Assembly (NCBI GenBank): GCA_024734495.1
Contig: JALMQS010000187.1
Coordinates: 16,678,455-16,742,454, forward strand
Source of the DNA: Forficula auricularia
Taxonomy: Eukaryota > Arthropoda > Insecta > Dermaptera > Forficulidae
Length of the DNA stretch: 64,000 nt
Direction of reading: 5' to 3'
In this document: positions 53,529 to 63,249 of the stretch, in pieces
Position numbering within the stretch: the first letter of the stretch is position 1
Layout of the letters: every line of letters begins with the position of its first letter
Notes under the pieces: model-generated
Database searches by the model: none
Seen by the model: the letters and a program-made list of their open reading frames with translations, nothing else
Told to the model about the DNA's origin: nothing
Translations under genes and position numbers: made by a program

Positions 53529-53569
53529 CTTCCTGAAGATGGGTTGATATCCCGAAATATATATATTGA
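53529..53569 (+). ncRNA. Hammerhead ribozyme motif HHR-11 (in P6, unit 2)
   Basis: TTC, CTGAAGA (53532-53538), stem II GGG with CCC around TTGATAT, GAAA (53553-53556), stem III ATATATATAT, T, GAA. Fully paired, unlike HHR-10, from which it differs in stem II. Confidence 0.82.
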
Positions 53570-53660
53570 AAAAGGAAAAAGATTTTTTAATTTTAATGTG
53601 AAACAAGTGACCAAGAATCCTTAACTCATAGTAAATCAATAATAAATATAATATTTATTT

Positions 53661-53954
53661 TTTTTTTGCAACGAAATTTTCTCTGGAGAGAGACGGACTG
53701 GTAGAAATTTTAATTGAAAGTAATGGAAGGCAGCCCAGAGGTAGTGAGAAAGAAAAATTAACACATATAAAATAAGGTGTAATTTATTGGAATCCTTCCT
53801 CCTTTCCTTTCAAACCGACGTTTCGGAGGATTTTTCCTCCGAAACGTCGGTTTGAAAGGAAAGGAGGAAGGATTCCAATAAATTACACCTTATTTTATAT
53901 GTGTTAATTTTTTCTTTCCTCACTACCTCTGGGCTGCCTTCCATTACTTTCAAT
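53661..53954 (-). mobile_element. E2: compact palindromic E-family element
   Basis: Flanked by a 14-bp duplication TATAATATTTATTT (53647-53660, 53955-53968) inside P6. A T-run at the left, then GCAACGAAATTTTCTCTGG and GACGGACTGGTAG, match the left (3') end of E1. The two arms meet at GGAGGATTTTTCCTCC flanked on each side by CGACGTTTC or its inverse, so the GAAAC part of the hammerhead is present twice but CUGANGA has been lost. Confidence 0.85.
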
Positions 53955-54039
53955 TATAATATTTATTTACTCGTATCTTTATTAAAGATGTTTCACCTTG
54001 TACCAACACCACAATCTCTACTAATTAGTATAAGATATG

Positions 54040-54439
54040 TTTATTTGCATCCAGCAGAGGACAGCTTCATTGATTTGTCCTTATAATGTGATTTAATTCA
54101 AAAAAATCTAATAAATTGTGGAATAGTTTGTTGTTGTCGTTTCGAGATTGTTGCAGTCTATATCTGGTGCGATTGGATTTTCATTGAGTGAGCGAATCGA
54201 AAGTGGTTGCTAACGAGGCTTATGGCCGAGAAGAACAAAAGGAGAGCGCGTGGCGAAAGCGGCTCGGCGGTGTGCAGTTGCTCTTGCAGAGTGTACCTGA
54301 GGTACCTGAGGCCTACCTGGCTGGCTGGCTGCGTTCCCACGATGCACTCAGTCCAACACACACACACTTACACACAGAGAGACAGGCTGCACCGGCTGCC
54401 TCCTCCGGAGCTGGCTGCCTATGCCCTTGGACCACAAAC
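54040..54439. other. Moderate-GC patch, unassigned
   Basis: 54180-54440 is GC-richer than its surroundings, with (CA)n at 54356-54368, GGTACCTGAGGTACC-type short repeats and CTCCGGAGCTGGCTGC. Overlapping frames on both strands have no domain. It recalls the island at 35.4-35.8 kb. Confidence 0.35.
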
Positions 54440-54789
54440 CAAGAATCAATGAAACAAAGGCCTAAGGCCAGCCGGCTCCCTGGTCATTCACCAACAGCCC
54501 GATTGATACAGATACAGATACACATCAAAACACCATCCCATCGACCCTTAACCACTCGCGTAAATAGGTTTGCCTTCTAAGGTGGATAGGTTTATTTTTA
54601 GGGTTCCGTTTAAAAAGTAAAACGGGACCTTATTCCCGACTAGAAATTTCGGTGAGGCACGCCAAAAGACCAATTCGGGCCAAATGAGGGATTCCGAAAT
54701 ACGTCAATTCTAATTCTAACCTTACCTTGTCCTCGTAAGCAAAACCGAAAACCGGAATGCCAAAAAAATTTCAAACTCGGTTGTTATTT

Positions 54790-54976
54790 AAAAAGTCTGT
54801 GGTACTGCCTAACTTAGGCATATCTTTGGAATTCCTGACTGGGACCTAATGGCAATGACCAAGGGCTTACCGAAGTTAGGTATGCCAAATTCGGCTGCAA
54901 TGAGGAAAGTCAGTGGCATTTCCTAACTTAGGCATATCTTTGGAATTCCTGACTGGGACCTAATGGAAATGACCTG
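54790..54976 (+). repeat. Two-unit tandem repeat, about 105 bp
   Basis: CCTAACTTAGGCATATCTTT and GGAATTCCTGACTGGGACC occur at about 54807 and 54915. The pair lies in the segment that splits copy 1 of the 600-bp duplication. Confidence 0.8.
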
Positions 54977-54979
54977 TTA

Positions 54980-55124
54980 GGGCCAGTTGTATGTCGGTTG
55001 GTAAGCTCTTTTTAACCATTGACAAAGGGTAAATCCTTAGAATTCACCTTGTGCTGGTGAATTCTAAAGATTTACCCTTTGTGGACGGTTAAAAAGAGCT
55101 TACCAGCTGACATACAACTGGCCC
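54980..55124. mobile_element. PIF/Harbinger-type MITE, copy 2 (145 bp)
   Basis: GGGCCAGTTGTATGTCGG and its inverse at the ends, TTA on both sides (54977-54979, 55125-55127). The arms share AAGCTCTTTTTAACC and GACAAAGGGTAAATC-type blocks. Same family as 52995-53151. Confidence 0.85.
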
Positions 55125-55237
55125 TTAGTGTCGCTACAATGCCTGTATGCCCGTATGTCAGAGCAAAGCTGTAGCCAGAAAATATTTCGGGTGGGGGGCT
55201 GTCACCCACCGAGGAATTAAGGGGGTATGGATATCGA

Positions 55238-55425
55238 AGGGTCAGGTTGGCCGAGTGGTCATCTAATCAAGCTATCGCGGATCAAGCCCGATTCCCTGTA
55301 AATATTCGACCGTCTATAATCTGATACTTCAGAGGAAGGGAATGGGAAACCACCCCTGTGAAAAATATCCCCAGGAAAATTACCGAAGGCCAAACCAGAA
55401 ATAAAAAAATATTTAAATCCAAAAT
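55238..55425 (+). mobile_element. tRNA-derived SINE in the 600-bp unit
   Basis: GGTTGGCCGAGTGGTC is an A-box-like head, GCGGATCAAGCCCGATTC a weak B-box. The body has GGGAAACCACCCCTGTG and ATCCCCAGGAAAATTACC, then an A-rich tail. It was duplicated with the unit (second copy 55845-56365, interrupted by the LINE). Confidence 0.55.
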
Positions 55426-55906
55426 CCTGAATAAAAAAAACTAAAAAAATTGCCATTTTAATCATAAAGTAGTTATTGATTTATTATTGATTAGATAATG
55501 TAAAATTGTTAAATAATATTAATTTCATATCACAAATCATGAATCAATGAAACAAAGGCCTAAGGGCAACCGGCTCCCTGGTCATTCACCAACAGCTCGA
55601 TTGATACACATACACACCAAAACACCATCCCAGTCTCGACCCTTAACTATTCGCGTAAATAGGTTTGCCTTCTAAGGTGGATCGGTTTATTTTTAGGGTT
55701 CCGTTTAAAAAGTAAAACAGGACCTTATTAGTGTCGCTACAATGCCTGTATGTCCGTATGATAGAGCAAAACTGTAGCCAGAAAAAATTTCGGGGAGGGG
55801 GATTGTTACCCTCCGAGGACTTAGGGGAGTATGGATATCGAAGTGTCAAGTTGGCCAAGTGGTCTTCTAATCAAGCTAACGCGGATCAAGCCCGATTCGC
55901 TGTAAA

Positions 55907-56215
55907 GGTTTCATTTGCGCGAAACACACGATTTTCTAAGATTCATCTCCCCTACGCGCTTAAATTGCATACTAACTTCGCCAATTCGTTTATCCCTATG
56001 ATATCTAGAGACTGGAACTCTCTTCCTCGACCGTCTTTCCAGCAACTTATAACCTTCAATCTTTCAAGATCTTAATCCACAGATACCTTCGACTCCAACC
56101 GAATTCCTAAATCTCTTCTTATTTTCACGATACAAGGGTCCACCGCGGATCACAGAGGTTGTACCTTCTTAGTGCAACTTCTTCTTGTATTAATATCATT
56201 ACAAAAAAAATAATA
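55907..56215 (+). pseudogene. 5'-truncated LINE 3' end
   Basis: Encodes FARNTRFSKIHLPYALKLH and NSFIPMISRDWNSLPRPSFQ, then an early frameshift. 3' UTR with TTTTCACGATACAAGGGTCC and ending TATTAATATCATTACAAAA. Same family as 2888-3245. Inserted in copy 2 of the 600-bp unit after GCTGTAAA; copy 1 shows the empty site. Confidence 0.85.
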
Positions 56216-56408
56216 ATAAATAAATATTGGACCGGATATAATCTGATCCTTCAGGGGAAGACAATGGGAAACCACCCCTGTGAAAAATATCCCCAGGAAA
56301 ATTACCCAAGGCCAAACCAGAAATAAAAAATATTTAAATCCAAAATCCTGAATAAAAAAAAAGAAAAAAAAATTACCATTTTAATCTTAAAGTAGTTATT
56401 GATTTATT

Positions 56409-56705
56409 TTGATTCTTTTTTATTTCTTCTTTAAGTGCCATATCAGGTTTCCCTGACGTTTCGGCACCTCTACACATATACCTGTGCTGAGTATGTTTAG
56501 CTGTTTTACACAGATATAAGGGACCTACTTTTTAACGCCGGTTCTGAACGGCTAGTTTGAAGAGGTTGACTAGGCAATTATACTCTTGGTAGTTCGCCAT
56601 TGCTTTCCAAGAGGAGGCGACTGCAAATATCTGCCGAGACTCAGTCTCAAACCAGCATACTTCAGGACAGCGGCCCGACACTTTGATCACTGACCCACAG
56701 TCACC
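56409..56705 (-). mobile_element. SINE-like element with tRNA-like head
   Basis: On the minus strand: GTGACTGTGGGTCAGTGATC (A-box-like), GGTTTGAGACTGAG (B-box-like), then a body ending GGTGCCGAAACGTCAGGG, ATATGGCACTTAAAG and an A-rich tail. Flanked by TTTGATT on both sides and absent from copy 1 of the 600-bp unit. The CCGAAACGTC block recalls the ribozyme elements, but CUGANGA is not present. Confidence 0.6.
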
Positions 56706-56759
56706 TCTTTTGATTAGATAATGTAAAATTTTTAAATAATATTAATTTCATATAGCGTT

Positions 56760-57224
56760 ATTTAAATAATTCTCAACTTTAAATACTAAAGATAGTAATT
56801 TTATACATTTTCATTTTCAATATTTAATATATTCAAGAAAATAATGGAGTTATACAATTATTGATAATAGCCAGTATTTATGGAGTGTGATTTTTTAAGG
56901 GGGATAAAATTTTTGGCCATATTTTATTAACTCTAATATTTTTAAAATAAAGTAACTTCAGTTCCTGACGGGGTCCCCGACCCCACACGTTTGGATTTTT
57001 TATTAAATTTTTATTGAGCGTTTATTTATGTCCTGCTCAACTTGAAATTTACAAATGTTATGTCTTAGGTAGTTTTCACAAACAATACAAATATTGCTTG
57101 AATTGAAGGTATTTTTTTTTATTATAGATAGCTAGATAGATATGCATGTAAAGATCTCTAAGTAAAATCAGATTTAATGTTATAGGTGAAAGAGCTAAAA
57201 ATAGCCATATTTAGATGATTTTTA
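56760..57224. other. AT-rich spacer, nothing recognised
   Basis: No gene and no clear repeat boundary. Confidence 0.4.
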
Positions 57225-57560
57225 TAAGTTTTTTACTTTGTATTTTTGAAAAATCTCAAAAACGGCCAAAATTATTTTGATAAAATAAATTGACTGAATT
57301 CATGGAATTTCATTCTAGAATAAAACCTTGTACCATATTATTGGGCATCGAAAAATTATATTTTAAGAGATATTATTTATTTTGTCAAAATATAACATGT
57401 TAGTGAATGTGTATGTCTGTTATCAAATTTTGTGTACGCTCTAGATCAAAAATCAATGAAGGTATCACAAGGAAATTTTAAAATATTGAGATTAAAAAAA
57501 CAAACAAAATGATTAGATTTTGGTTGAAATTTGACAAAAAAATTAGGAAGGGGGCGGGGA
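57225..57560 (+). repeat. Diverged relative of the element H arm
   Basis: AAATCTCAAAAACGGC, CATGGAATTTCATTCTAG, TATCAAATTTTGTGTACGC and TGATTAGATTTTGGTTG follow the same order as the left arm of element H (10180-10470), with many substitutions. No inverse partner nearby. Confidence 0.55.
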
Positions 57561-57827
57561 TTTGAACTCGTTCTTCCAAATTTTTGAGACTTTAGAGAAT
57601 TAGCAAATCAAAAATCAGCCTCTAAAAATGACCAACGGGATGTGCAGCTGCTGATCTTCATCCGACAAAGATAAAAATTGATATTCACTAAAAAAATGTA
57701 CTTGTTGATAATCCCCAGGCGTGCCAAGCAGCATTGTGGTTTTCACAAACATTATTTTTATTATTATTTTTAAATTGAAAGTTTCTTTTTGCCGAGAGTA
57801 GCAGAATTTTTATAAATTAAACGAGAC

Positions 57828-57986
57828 ATTAAAAGAGTGTGTCTTCTGCTGGAAAAATAATTTTTTTTAATTTATCTATAACGAGACTGTAGTTTCGAGG
57901 ACTTTGCCCTCTTCATCAGTCTATTACAATTGATTCGTAGGAATTGATCTCTAAAATTTTCCAGCAGAAGACACACTCTTTGTATT
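57828..57986. mobile_element. Short inverted-repeat element with a ribozyme in its loop
   Basis: Arms AAGAGTGTGTCTTCTGCTGG and its inverse (about 25 bp) enclose about 105 bp containing HHR-12 on the minus strand. Unlike P and E elements, the ribozyme is in the loop and complete once. Target duplication not evident. Confidence 0.65.
57876..57930 (-). ncRNA. Hammerhead ribozyme motif HHR-12
   Basis: On the minus strand CTGATGA (57919-57913), stem II GAGG with CCTC around GCAAAGT, GAAA (57896-57893), closed stem III (ACT with AGT around AC), cleavage-site C (57885), and stem I GA with TC next to the core followed by TGTAA with TTATA after an internal loop. This satisfies the full type I hammerhead layout, including the internal loop usual in natural ones. 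Confidence 0.85.
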
Positions 57987-57989
57987 GTC

Positions 57990-59400
57990 TTCTTTAAATT
58001 ATTATTATTATTATTATTATTTTCTTAATCAAAGATTTACTACAAATAGAATGTCTTCTTAATTTATTCCAGGATGAATTTTTTAATAAAATCAATAAAT
58101 TAAAATTAAATTAAAATAAATTAAAATGTCTGCAAGAATCTTTATTTCTTTATTATAAATTGTGGTAAGTATTCATGCAATCGTTATTATAGATTATTTC
58201 ATAAAAGTGAAATCTACTTTCTTACTTTATTTTATAAATACAAGTAGGAAGACTAAAGAAAGCGATTTCTGTTTTAATTTGTATTTTTTAGCCATCGGAT
58301 TAATTAAATTCAAACAAACAAGCTTATTTCAAGAGATATGATCTGTTTACAAAAATTACAAATTAGAATTAAAATTTAACATGGTGCAAATAAATAAGTT
58401 GATTAAATTAAAAAAATTATGTAAACAGAATTTACAAGGTCTAAACTGCTTGGGTTCTTTTTAATTTTCGCCGAATTTAATTCTGCTCTCATAAAATTGA
58501 ATGACGAATTGTGGATACTTGATATTTGCTTCTTTTGAGCTAACTAAGCTCGGTGTAACGCCTCCTTTCCTAAACATTTAAAAGATTTACAAATTAATAG
58601 AAAGCTAATTATTTTATGAATGTTAGATGTCAGAATAAATTGAGCTGTGTATCAATAAATCATTACAAATAATAACATTTTTAATTAATTATTAATTAAA
58701 GCAAATGAGCAGATCTTCCTCAGTGAAAGATCTTCCAAGAAGTGTTCATTCGAAACAGTGGTGGCGCTAGGTTTGGCGAGGTGGGCGACCGCCCAACTCA
58801 AATTGCTCTCGCCCAACCGTCCGCTCAATCTGCTAAAATGAGCAATTTAGCAAAAAATATTGAAACACTCATTTGATAAAATTATTTAAGGACCAGATTG
58901 TCACAAGAGAGGCTCACAGATTTAGGAATTGTGTACATTGAAAACAATATTGTAAAAGCATTAAACTTAGATATATTATAGTTGTAAATTCTTTTGCCAC
59001 TAAGCATAATAATAGAAAAATGGCGCTTTTTTAATGATTACTGTTCTGTAATCATGTGTTTCTGTGTAAAATAAACTTTGAAATAAATATAATATTTTTT
59101 TGTTCAATTTTTTTAATTGAAGTTTGAATTTCACAAATCCAAAGTATTTAATTTATTACCCGAAATAATGGACATTTTTGCTGCTCATCCTAGAAATTTT
59201 TCTCACTGCTTCTGAATATTTGGAATTAACCATTAAAATTTTTATTATTTGTAGCTACTGATACCCAGGTTACTTTATTCTGACATCTTACAACCTTAAA
59301 TAATAATCACTAAACACCAAGTCACTGTTAATAATTATTTTAATTTTTAATTCGATTAAAAGTCAATCAACTTGATGTGCTGATTTATTGGACGATTTTA
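57990..59400. other. AT-rich, one hAT-like end
   Basis: At 58758 CAGTGGTGGCGCTAGG followed by GGTGGGCGACCGCCC looks like a hAT terminus on the plus strand; no partner was located. An (ATT)n run lies at 58001-58020. No gene. Confidence 0.4.
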
Positions 59401-59404
59401 AAAT

Positions 59405-59640
59405 TTTATTTAAAAAATAAGCCGGACAAGTGTAAATCGGACTCGCGTACTTAAAGTTCCCTGCTTAATATTTATGCCCTCTGCAGCTAGGCACTTCGGG
59501 CGGGTTACCCTGGCGGGCGCGTTTCGAGGAGGCCAGGGGCTATGCACTGGCCAATCAGATGGTTTGGATAAGATATACAAATATACACACATACTTTTCC
59601 ATTTTATAATAATTTAAGATAAAATTTGGCGGACATCTTG
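59405..59640. repeat. DNA-transposon-like fragment, GC-rich
   Basis: AGCCGGACAAGTGTAAATCG and GGACTCGCGTAC near 59421 resemble a dispersed arthropod motif (from memory) that is usually followed by a GGTTCCG block. The GGTTCCGTTTAAAAAG blocks at 54600 and 55695 are similar. Element limits are not clear. Confidence 0.4.
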
Positions 59641-60250
59641 CTGGTCAGAGGGCTTCACCAACCCTATACATGTCTTCTGGGCTCTCTCCTCTTCCCCTAA
59701 CTTTGATCACCATCCAAACTCCTCGAACCCAGGTGAAGGATTAAAATTTGTGGACCTCCACACATTTGGGTGGTTTTTTATTTCTAGTCTTCTGGGGGCC
59801 CATAGATTATGTATACAAATTTTGGTTGACTTTGGTTGAATAGGTAGAATATTTTTGACCATATCCCCCTTTTGGGTGGGTTTTTGGGGGAATTTTTTTA
59901 ATCAAAAGTTGTCAGAAATCACATCATCTACAACTTTACTTCTGACAGAATTTGCCGTAGAGTTAATAGTATAGATGTTATTTTATATTTCCATTATTGA
60001 CCCCCCAAAATCACCCAAATCCACTTTTGGGGTCGAAATATATTAAAATATTCTATAGCTTATATTTTAAGTTAGAAGACATATGATCCAAATACAAAAT
60101 TTCATATGAATATCTCAAGCTGGTTTTATTCCAAGTAGTAATTATTTTGAAGGTGTTTTCGTTGATAACTTTGCTTGAAACGTGTGCATCCAAAATTTGA
60201 GGCGATTTGGACCAATTCACAGACAAAATCTTAATTTTATATACCTATAA
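59640..60250 (-). mobile_element. Helitron-like 5' fragment, second copy
   Basis: On the minus strand from about 60250: TATATAAAATTAAGATTTTG, GTGCACACGTTTCAAGC in diverged form, AACTCTACGGCAAATTC, GATTTCTGACAACTTTTG, matching 7240-7804. Further on (59755 down to 59640) it contains TTTTAATCCTTCACCTGGG, related to the segment in the 61-63 kb array. Confidence 0.55.
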
Positions 60251-60251
60251 C

Positions 60252-60944
60252 TGACTGACCCTTCACTCCGTAAATTAATTCTATTTCCAAATCCTGACAT
60301 CATGTAAAATGGCCAATTTGGACTCTCTTATGGTCATTTTAAAGCATTTTTTTAATAAGCCTTATTTTACTTAAAAATATCTTTGAAAATATACATAACA
60401 AATTCGACTGTTCCCAAAATAATCAATCGATTAAAATTTTAATGCAATTTTTGATTTGCAAAAATAGATATAAATCGTACTACTCAAATTTGTGTTTTTT
60501 ACTTTACGAGATGCAATCCTCTGACAGACGGACAATAATAAGGTCTCACATTATTTTTTTAAGTGAACCATAGAAATCAAAAGGGAAGTTTCATCAGAAT
60601 GCTATAAATTGGCAAACCTCTCTGCACAGTTCACATGATTGTCTTATATTAATTTATAATTAAAAATTTGAATAACTTATATAAAATTTGTAAGAATAAA
60701 ATATATATAGATATTTAAGTAAATAAATTCAATTATACCATTTGATCAGAAATAGTATTTCTTCGTTTACCAGTGTAGCTCCAATAATTGTTTCAGGCTC
60801 TAATACCGAATTCATTTCAATTTTCTGCGTAACGTTAGATTTCTATAATAGAAAATGTTAAAAAATATAGATTAATATAAAAAATAAAAAATCACTCCAT
60901 AATATGTTTAATAAAAATATTACTTTTTTGTTTATTATTATATA
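60252..60944. other. No gene recognised
   Basis: AT-rich. ACAGACGGACAATAATAAGG near 60520 resembles the tail of the 59.4-kb type of repeat. Nothing else. Confidence 0.4.
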
Positions 60945-61020
60945 GTACCTGGAGGACGGGGCGATGCTCGGTAGCTTTTTGATTTACTTAAAAGAGATAT
61001 ATTAATATTATTTTTAATTT
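60945..61020 (-). mobile_element. Helitron-like 3' end fragment
   Basis: On the minus strand AAAAAGCTACCGAGCATCGC, then CCCGTCCTCCAGGTACTA. The hairpin is partly decayed (CCGAGCATCGCCCCG) compared with the fragments at 12.9 and 25.9 kb. Confidence 0.45.
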
Positions 61021-61329
61021 AAAAATTCTGGTAAAAAGGTGGATTTTTATTTGGATTCAGAATTAAATAAAAAAATGTGTGCGTGCGGAATCCATGCTCG
61101 GCAAAAGTGAAACTTTATTTTCTATTAATATAAGTACTTTCTAATCGATAGAGGACTACAAATTTTAATCCTCCATACGGATTCGTGGGGTTCGAAGGGT
61201 GATGAGATTTAGGTAAAGAGGAGAGAGTCCAGAGGATATGTATAGGGTTGGCGAGTGAATGATGATCGGAAGTGGCTCTAGGGGAAGGAAAGGTCAGTGG
61301 GGTGAATGGGATTAGAGGATGCTTCCGAT

Positions 61330-62065
61330 TCTCTTTTAACAGACTTCAAAAAGGAGGAGGTTCTCGGTTCTCTATTCGACTGATTTTGTTTTTTTTGTCT
61401 ATGTTACCTCATATCTCCGCCAATTGTGAACCGATTTTGAAATTTTTTTGCATTGGGTCCAGTCTATCTTCCGATTGGTCCCATTTTTTTCGATTTTCAT
61501 TGGTATTAGACCTTTTTTGTTGGCTTGTTTAGGTTTGTTTAGACCTAACCTCTTTGTTTATGAACCGATTTCGATGATTCTTTTTTTATTGGAAAGGGGT
61601 ATCTTAGGGATGGTGCCATATTAATTTGGTCAAGTTCTCATGATATAATCACTATTGATAACATCACTAAAAAGAGAAAAATAAAAATTTTTAAGAAAAA
61701 ATAAAACTGACTTCAGAAAAATTAAGTGCAACAAATATAAAAAATACACTAAAAGGTATAAAATAATTATTATCTTATTTAGTTACAACTAAACGACGAA
61801 ATATTAACATGAAATTACTTTTGAAGTCGGTGCCAAACAAACTATACCTATGATGAGAGCGCTACCCGCCAAACGTAGGTACTAAGTAAGATCCGGCGGG
61901 TGCGATTGCATAAAAGTGTAGTTTGTTTGGCACCGACTTCAAAAAGTAATTTCATGCTAATATTTCGTCGTTTAGTTGTAACTAAATAAGATAATATCAT
62001 TTTATACCTTTTTAGAGTATTTAATTTGTTGCATTTAATTTTTAAGTCGGTTTTATTTTTTTTCT
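61330..62065 (+). mobile_element. Family D element, copy D3 (in tandem unit 1)
   Basis: Starts AACAGACTTCAAAAAGG with GAGGAGG and ends AATTTTTAAGTCGGTTTTA. The internal palindrome at about 61700-62060 carries GTTACAACTAAACGACG in both orientations. Opposite orientation to D2. No protein. Confidence 0.8.
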
Positions 62066-62293
62066 TAAAATTATTTTTTCTATTGATATAAGTAATGGAT
62101 AGAGGTCTACAAATTTTAATCCTCCATACGGATTCGTGGGGTTCGAAGGGTGATGAGATTTAGGTAAAGAGGAGAGAGTCCAGAGGATATGTATAGGGTT
62201 GGCGGAGTGAATGATGATCGGAAGTGGCTCTAGGGGAAAGGAAAGGGTCAGTGGGGTGAATGGGGATTAGAGGATGCTTCCGATTCTCTTTTT

Positions 62294-63015
62294 AACAGAC
62301 TTCAAAAAAGGAGGAGGTTCTCTAGGTTCTCTATTCGACTGAATTTTTTTTTTTGTTTTTTTTGTCTATGTTACCTCATATCTCCGCCAATTGTGAACCG
62401 ATTTTGAAATTTTTTTGCATTGGGTCCAGTCTATCTTCCGATTGGTCCCATTTTTTTTCATTGGTATTGAGACCTTTTTTGTTATGTTTGTTAAGGCCTA
62501 ACTCTTTGTTTATGAACCGATTTCGATGATTCTTTTTTTATTGGAAAGGGAGTATCTTAGGGATGGTGCCATATTAATTTGGTCAAGTTCTCATGATATA
62601 ATCACTATTGATAACATCACTAAAAAGAGAAAAATAAAATAATTTAAAAAAAAATAAAACCGACTTCAAAAAAAATTAAATGCAACAAATTAAATACACT
62701 AAAAGGTATAAAATAATTATTATCTTATTTAGTTACAACTAAACGACGAAATATTAACATGAAATTACTTTTGAAGTCGGTGCCAAACAAACTATACCTA
62801 TGAGAGAGCCTACCCGCCAAACGTAGGTACTAAGTAAGATCCGTCGAGTGCGATTCATAAAAGGTAGTTTGTTTGGCACCGACTTCAAAAAGTAATTTCA
62901 TGCTAATATTTCGTCGTTTAGTTGTAACTAAATAAGATAATAATTATTTTATACCTTTTAGAGTATTTAATTTGTTGCATTTAATTTTTTAAGTCGGTTT
63001 TATTTTTTTCTTAAA
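62294..63015 (+). mobile_element. Family D element, copy D4 (in tandem unit 2)
   Basis: Starts AACAGACTTCAAAAAAGG and ends TTTTTTAAGTCGGTTTTA. It shares with D3 the changed base in the left end (AACAGAC instead of AACCGAC), which shows that the unit was duplicated as a whole instead of receiving two independent D insertions. Confidence 0.8.
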
Positions 63016-63249
63016 AATTATTTTTTCTATTGATATAAGTAATGGATAGAGGTCTACAAATTTTAATCCTCCATGCGGATTCGTGGGGTTCGGAGGGTGA
63101 TGAGATTTAGGGAAAGAGGAGAGAATCCAGAGGATACGTATTGGGTTGGCGGAGTGAATGATGATCGGAAGTGGGTCTAGGGGAAAGGAAAGGGTCAGTG
63201 GGATGGATGGGGATTAGAGGATGCTTCCGATTCTCTTTTGTACGATCCT

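Larger units (their letters stand above)
53218..54025 (+). mobile_element. P6: P-family retroposon with two tandem ribozyme units
   Basis: Flanked by a 13-bp target duplication TAGTATAAGATAT (53205-53217, 54026-54038). Order: inverted arm, HHR-10, unit 1, HHR-11, unit 2, then 3' end GATGTTTCACCTTGTACC and AACACCACAATCTCTAC. The two hammerheads are 183 bp apart in the same orientation, a head-to-tail dimer plus an inverted 5' arm. E2 (53661-53954) is inserted in unit 2. Confidence 0.88.
54440..56760 (+). repeat. Tandem duplication of a roughly 600-bp segment with insertions
   Basis: The unit runs from AATCAATGAAACAAAGGCC through GGTTTGCCTTCTAAGGTGG, TCGCTACAATGCCTG and CCAGGAAAATTACC to AATATTAATTTCATAT. 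TCGCTACAATGCCTG occurs at 55131 and 55734 (603 bp apart). Copy 1 is split by 54634-55127; copy 2 is split by a LINE end (55907-56215) and a SINE-like element (56409-56705). Confidence 0.85.
61121..63245 (+). repeat. Tandem array of a 950-bp unit (2.2 copies)
   Basis: TCTATTRATATAAGTA marks unit starts at 61121, 62079 and 63026. Each unit has about 205 bp of Helitron-interior-like sequence (TTTTAATCCTCCATACGG, GAGATTTAGGTAAAGAGG) and then a family D element. CTCCATRCGG occurs at 61171, 62122 and 63069 (951 and 947 bp). The third unit is cut at 63240 just where D would begin. Units are very similar, so the amplification is recent. Confidence 0.9.

Noticed and set aside
56448..56500. A further hammerhead at ACGTTTCGGCACC
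   Set aside because: The minus strand has GAAACGTC, but the 5' part reads CTCAGCACAGG instead of CUGANGA and stem II is ambiguous.
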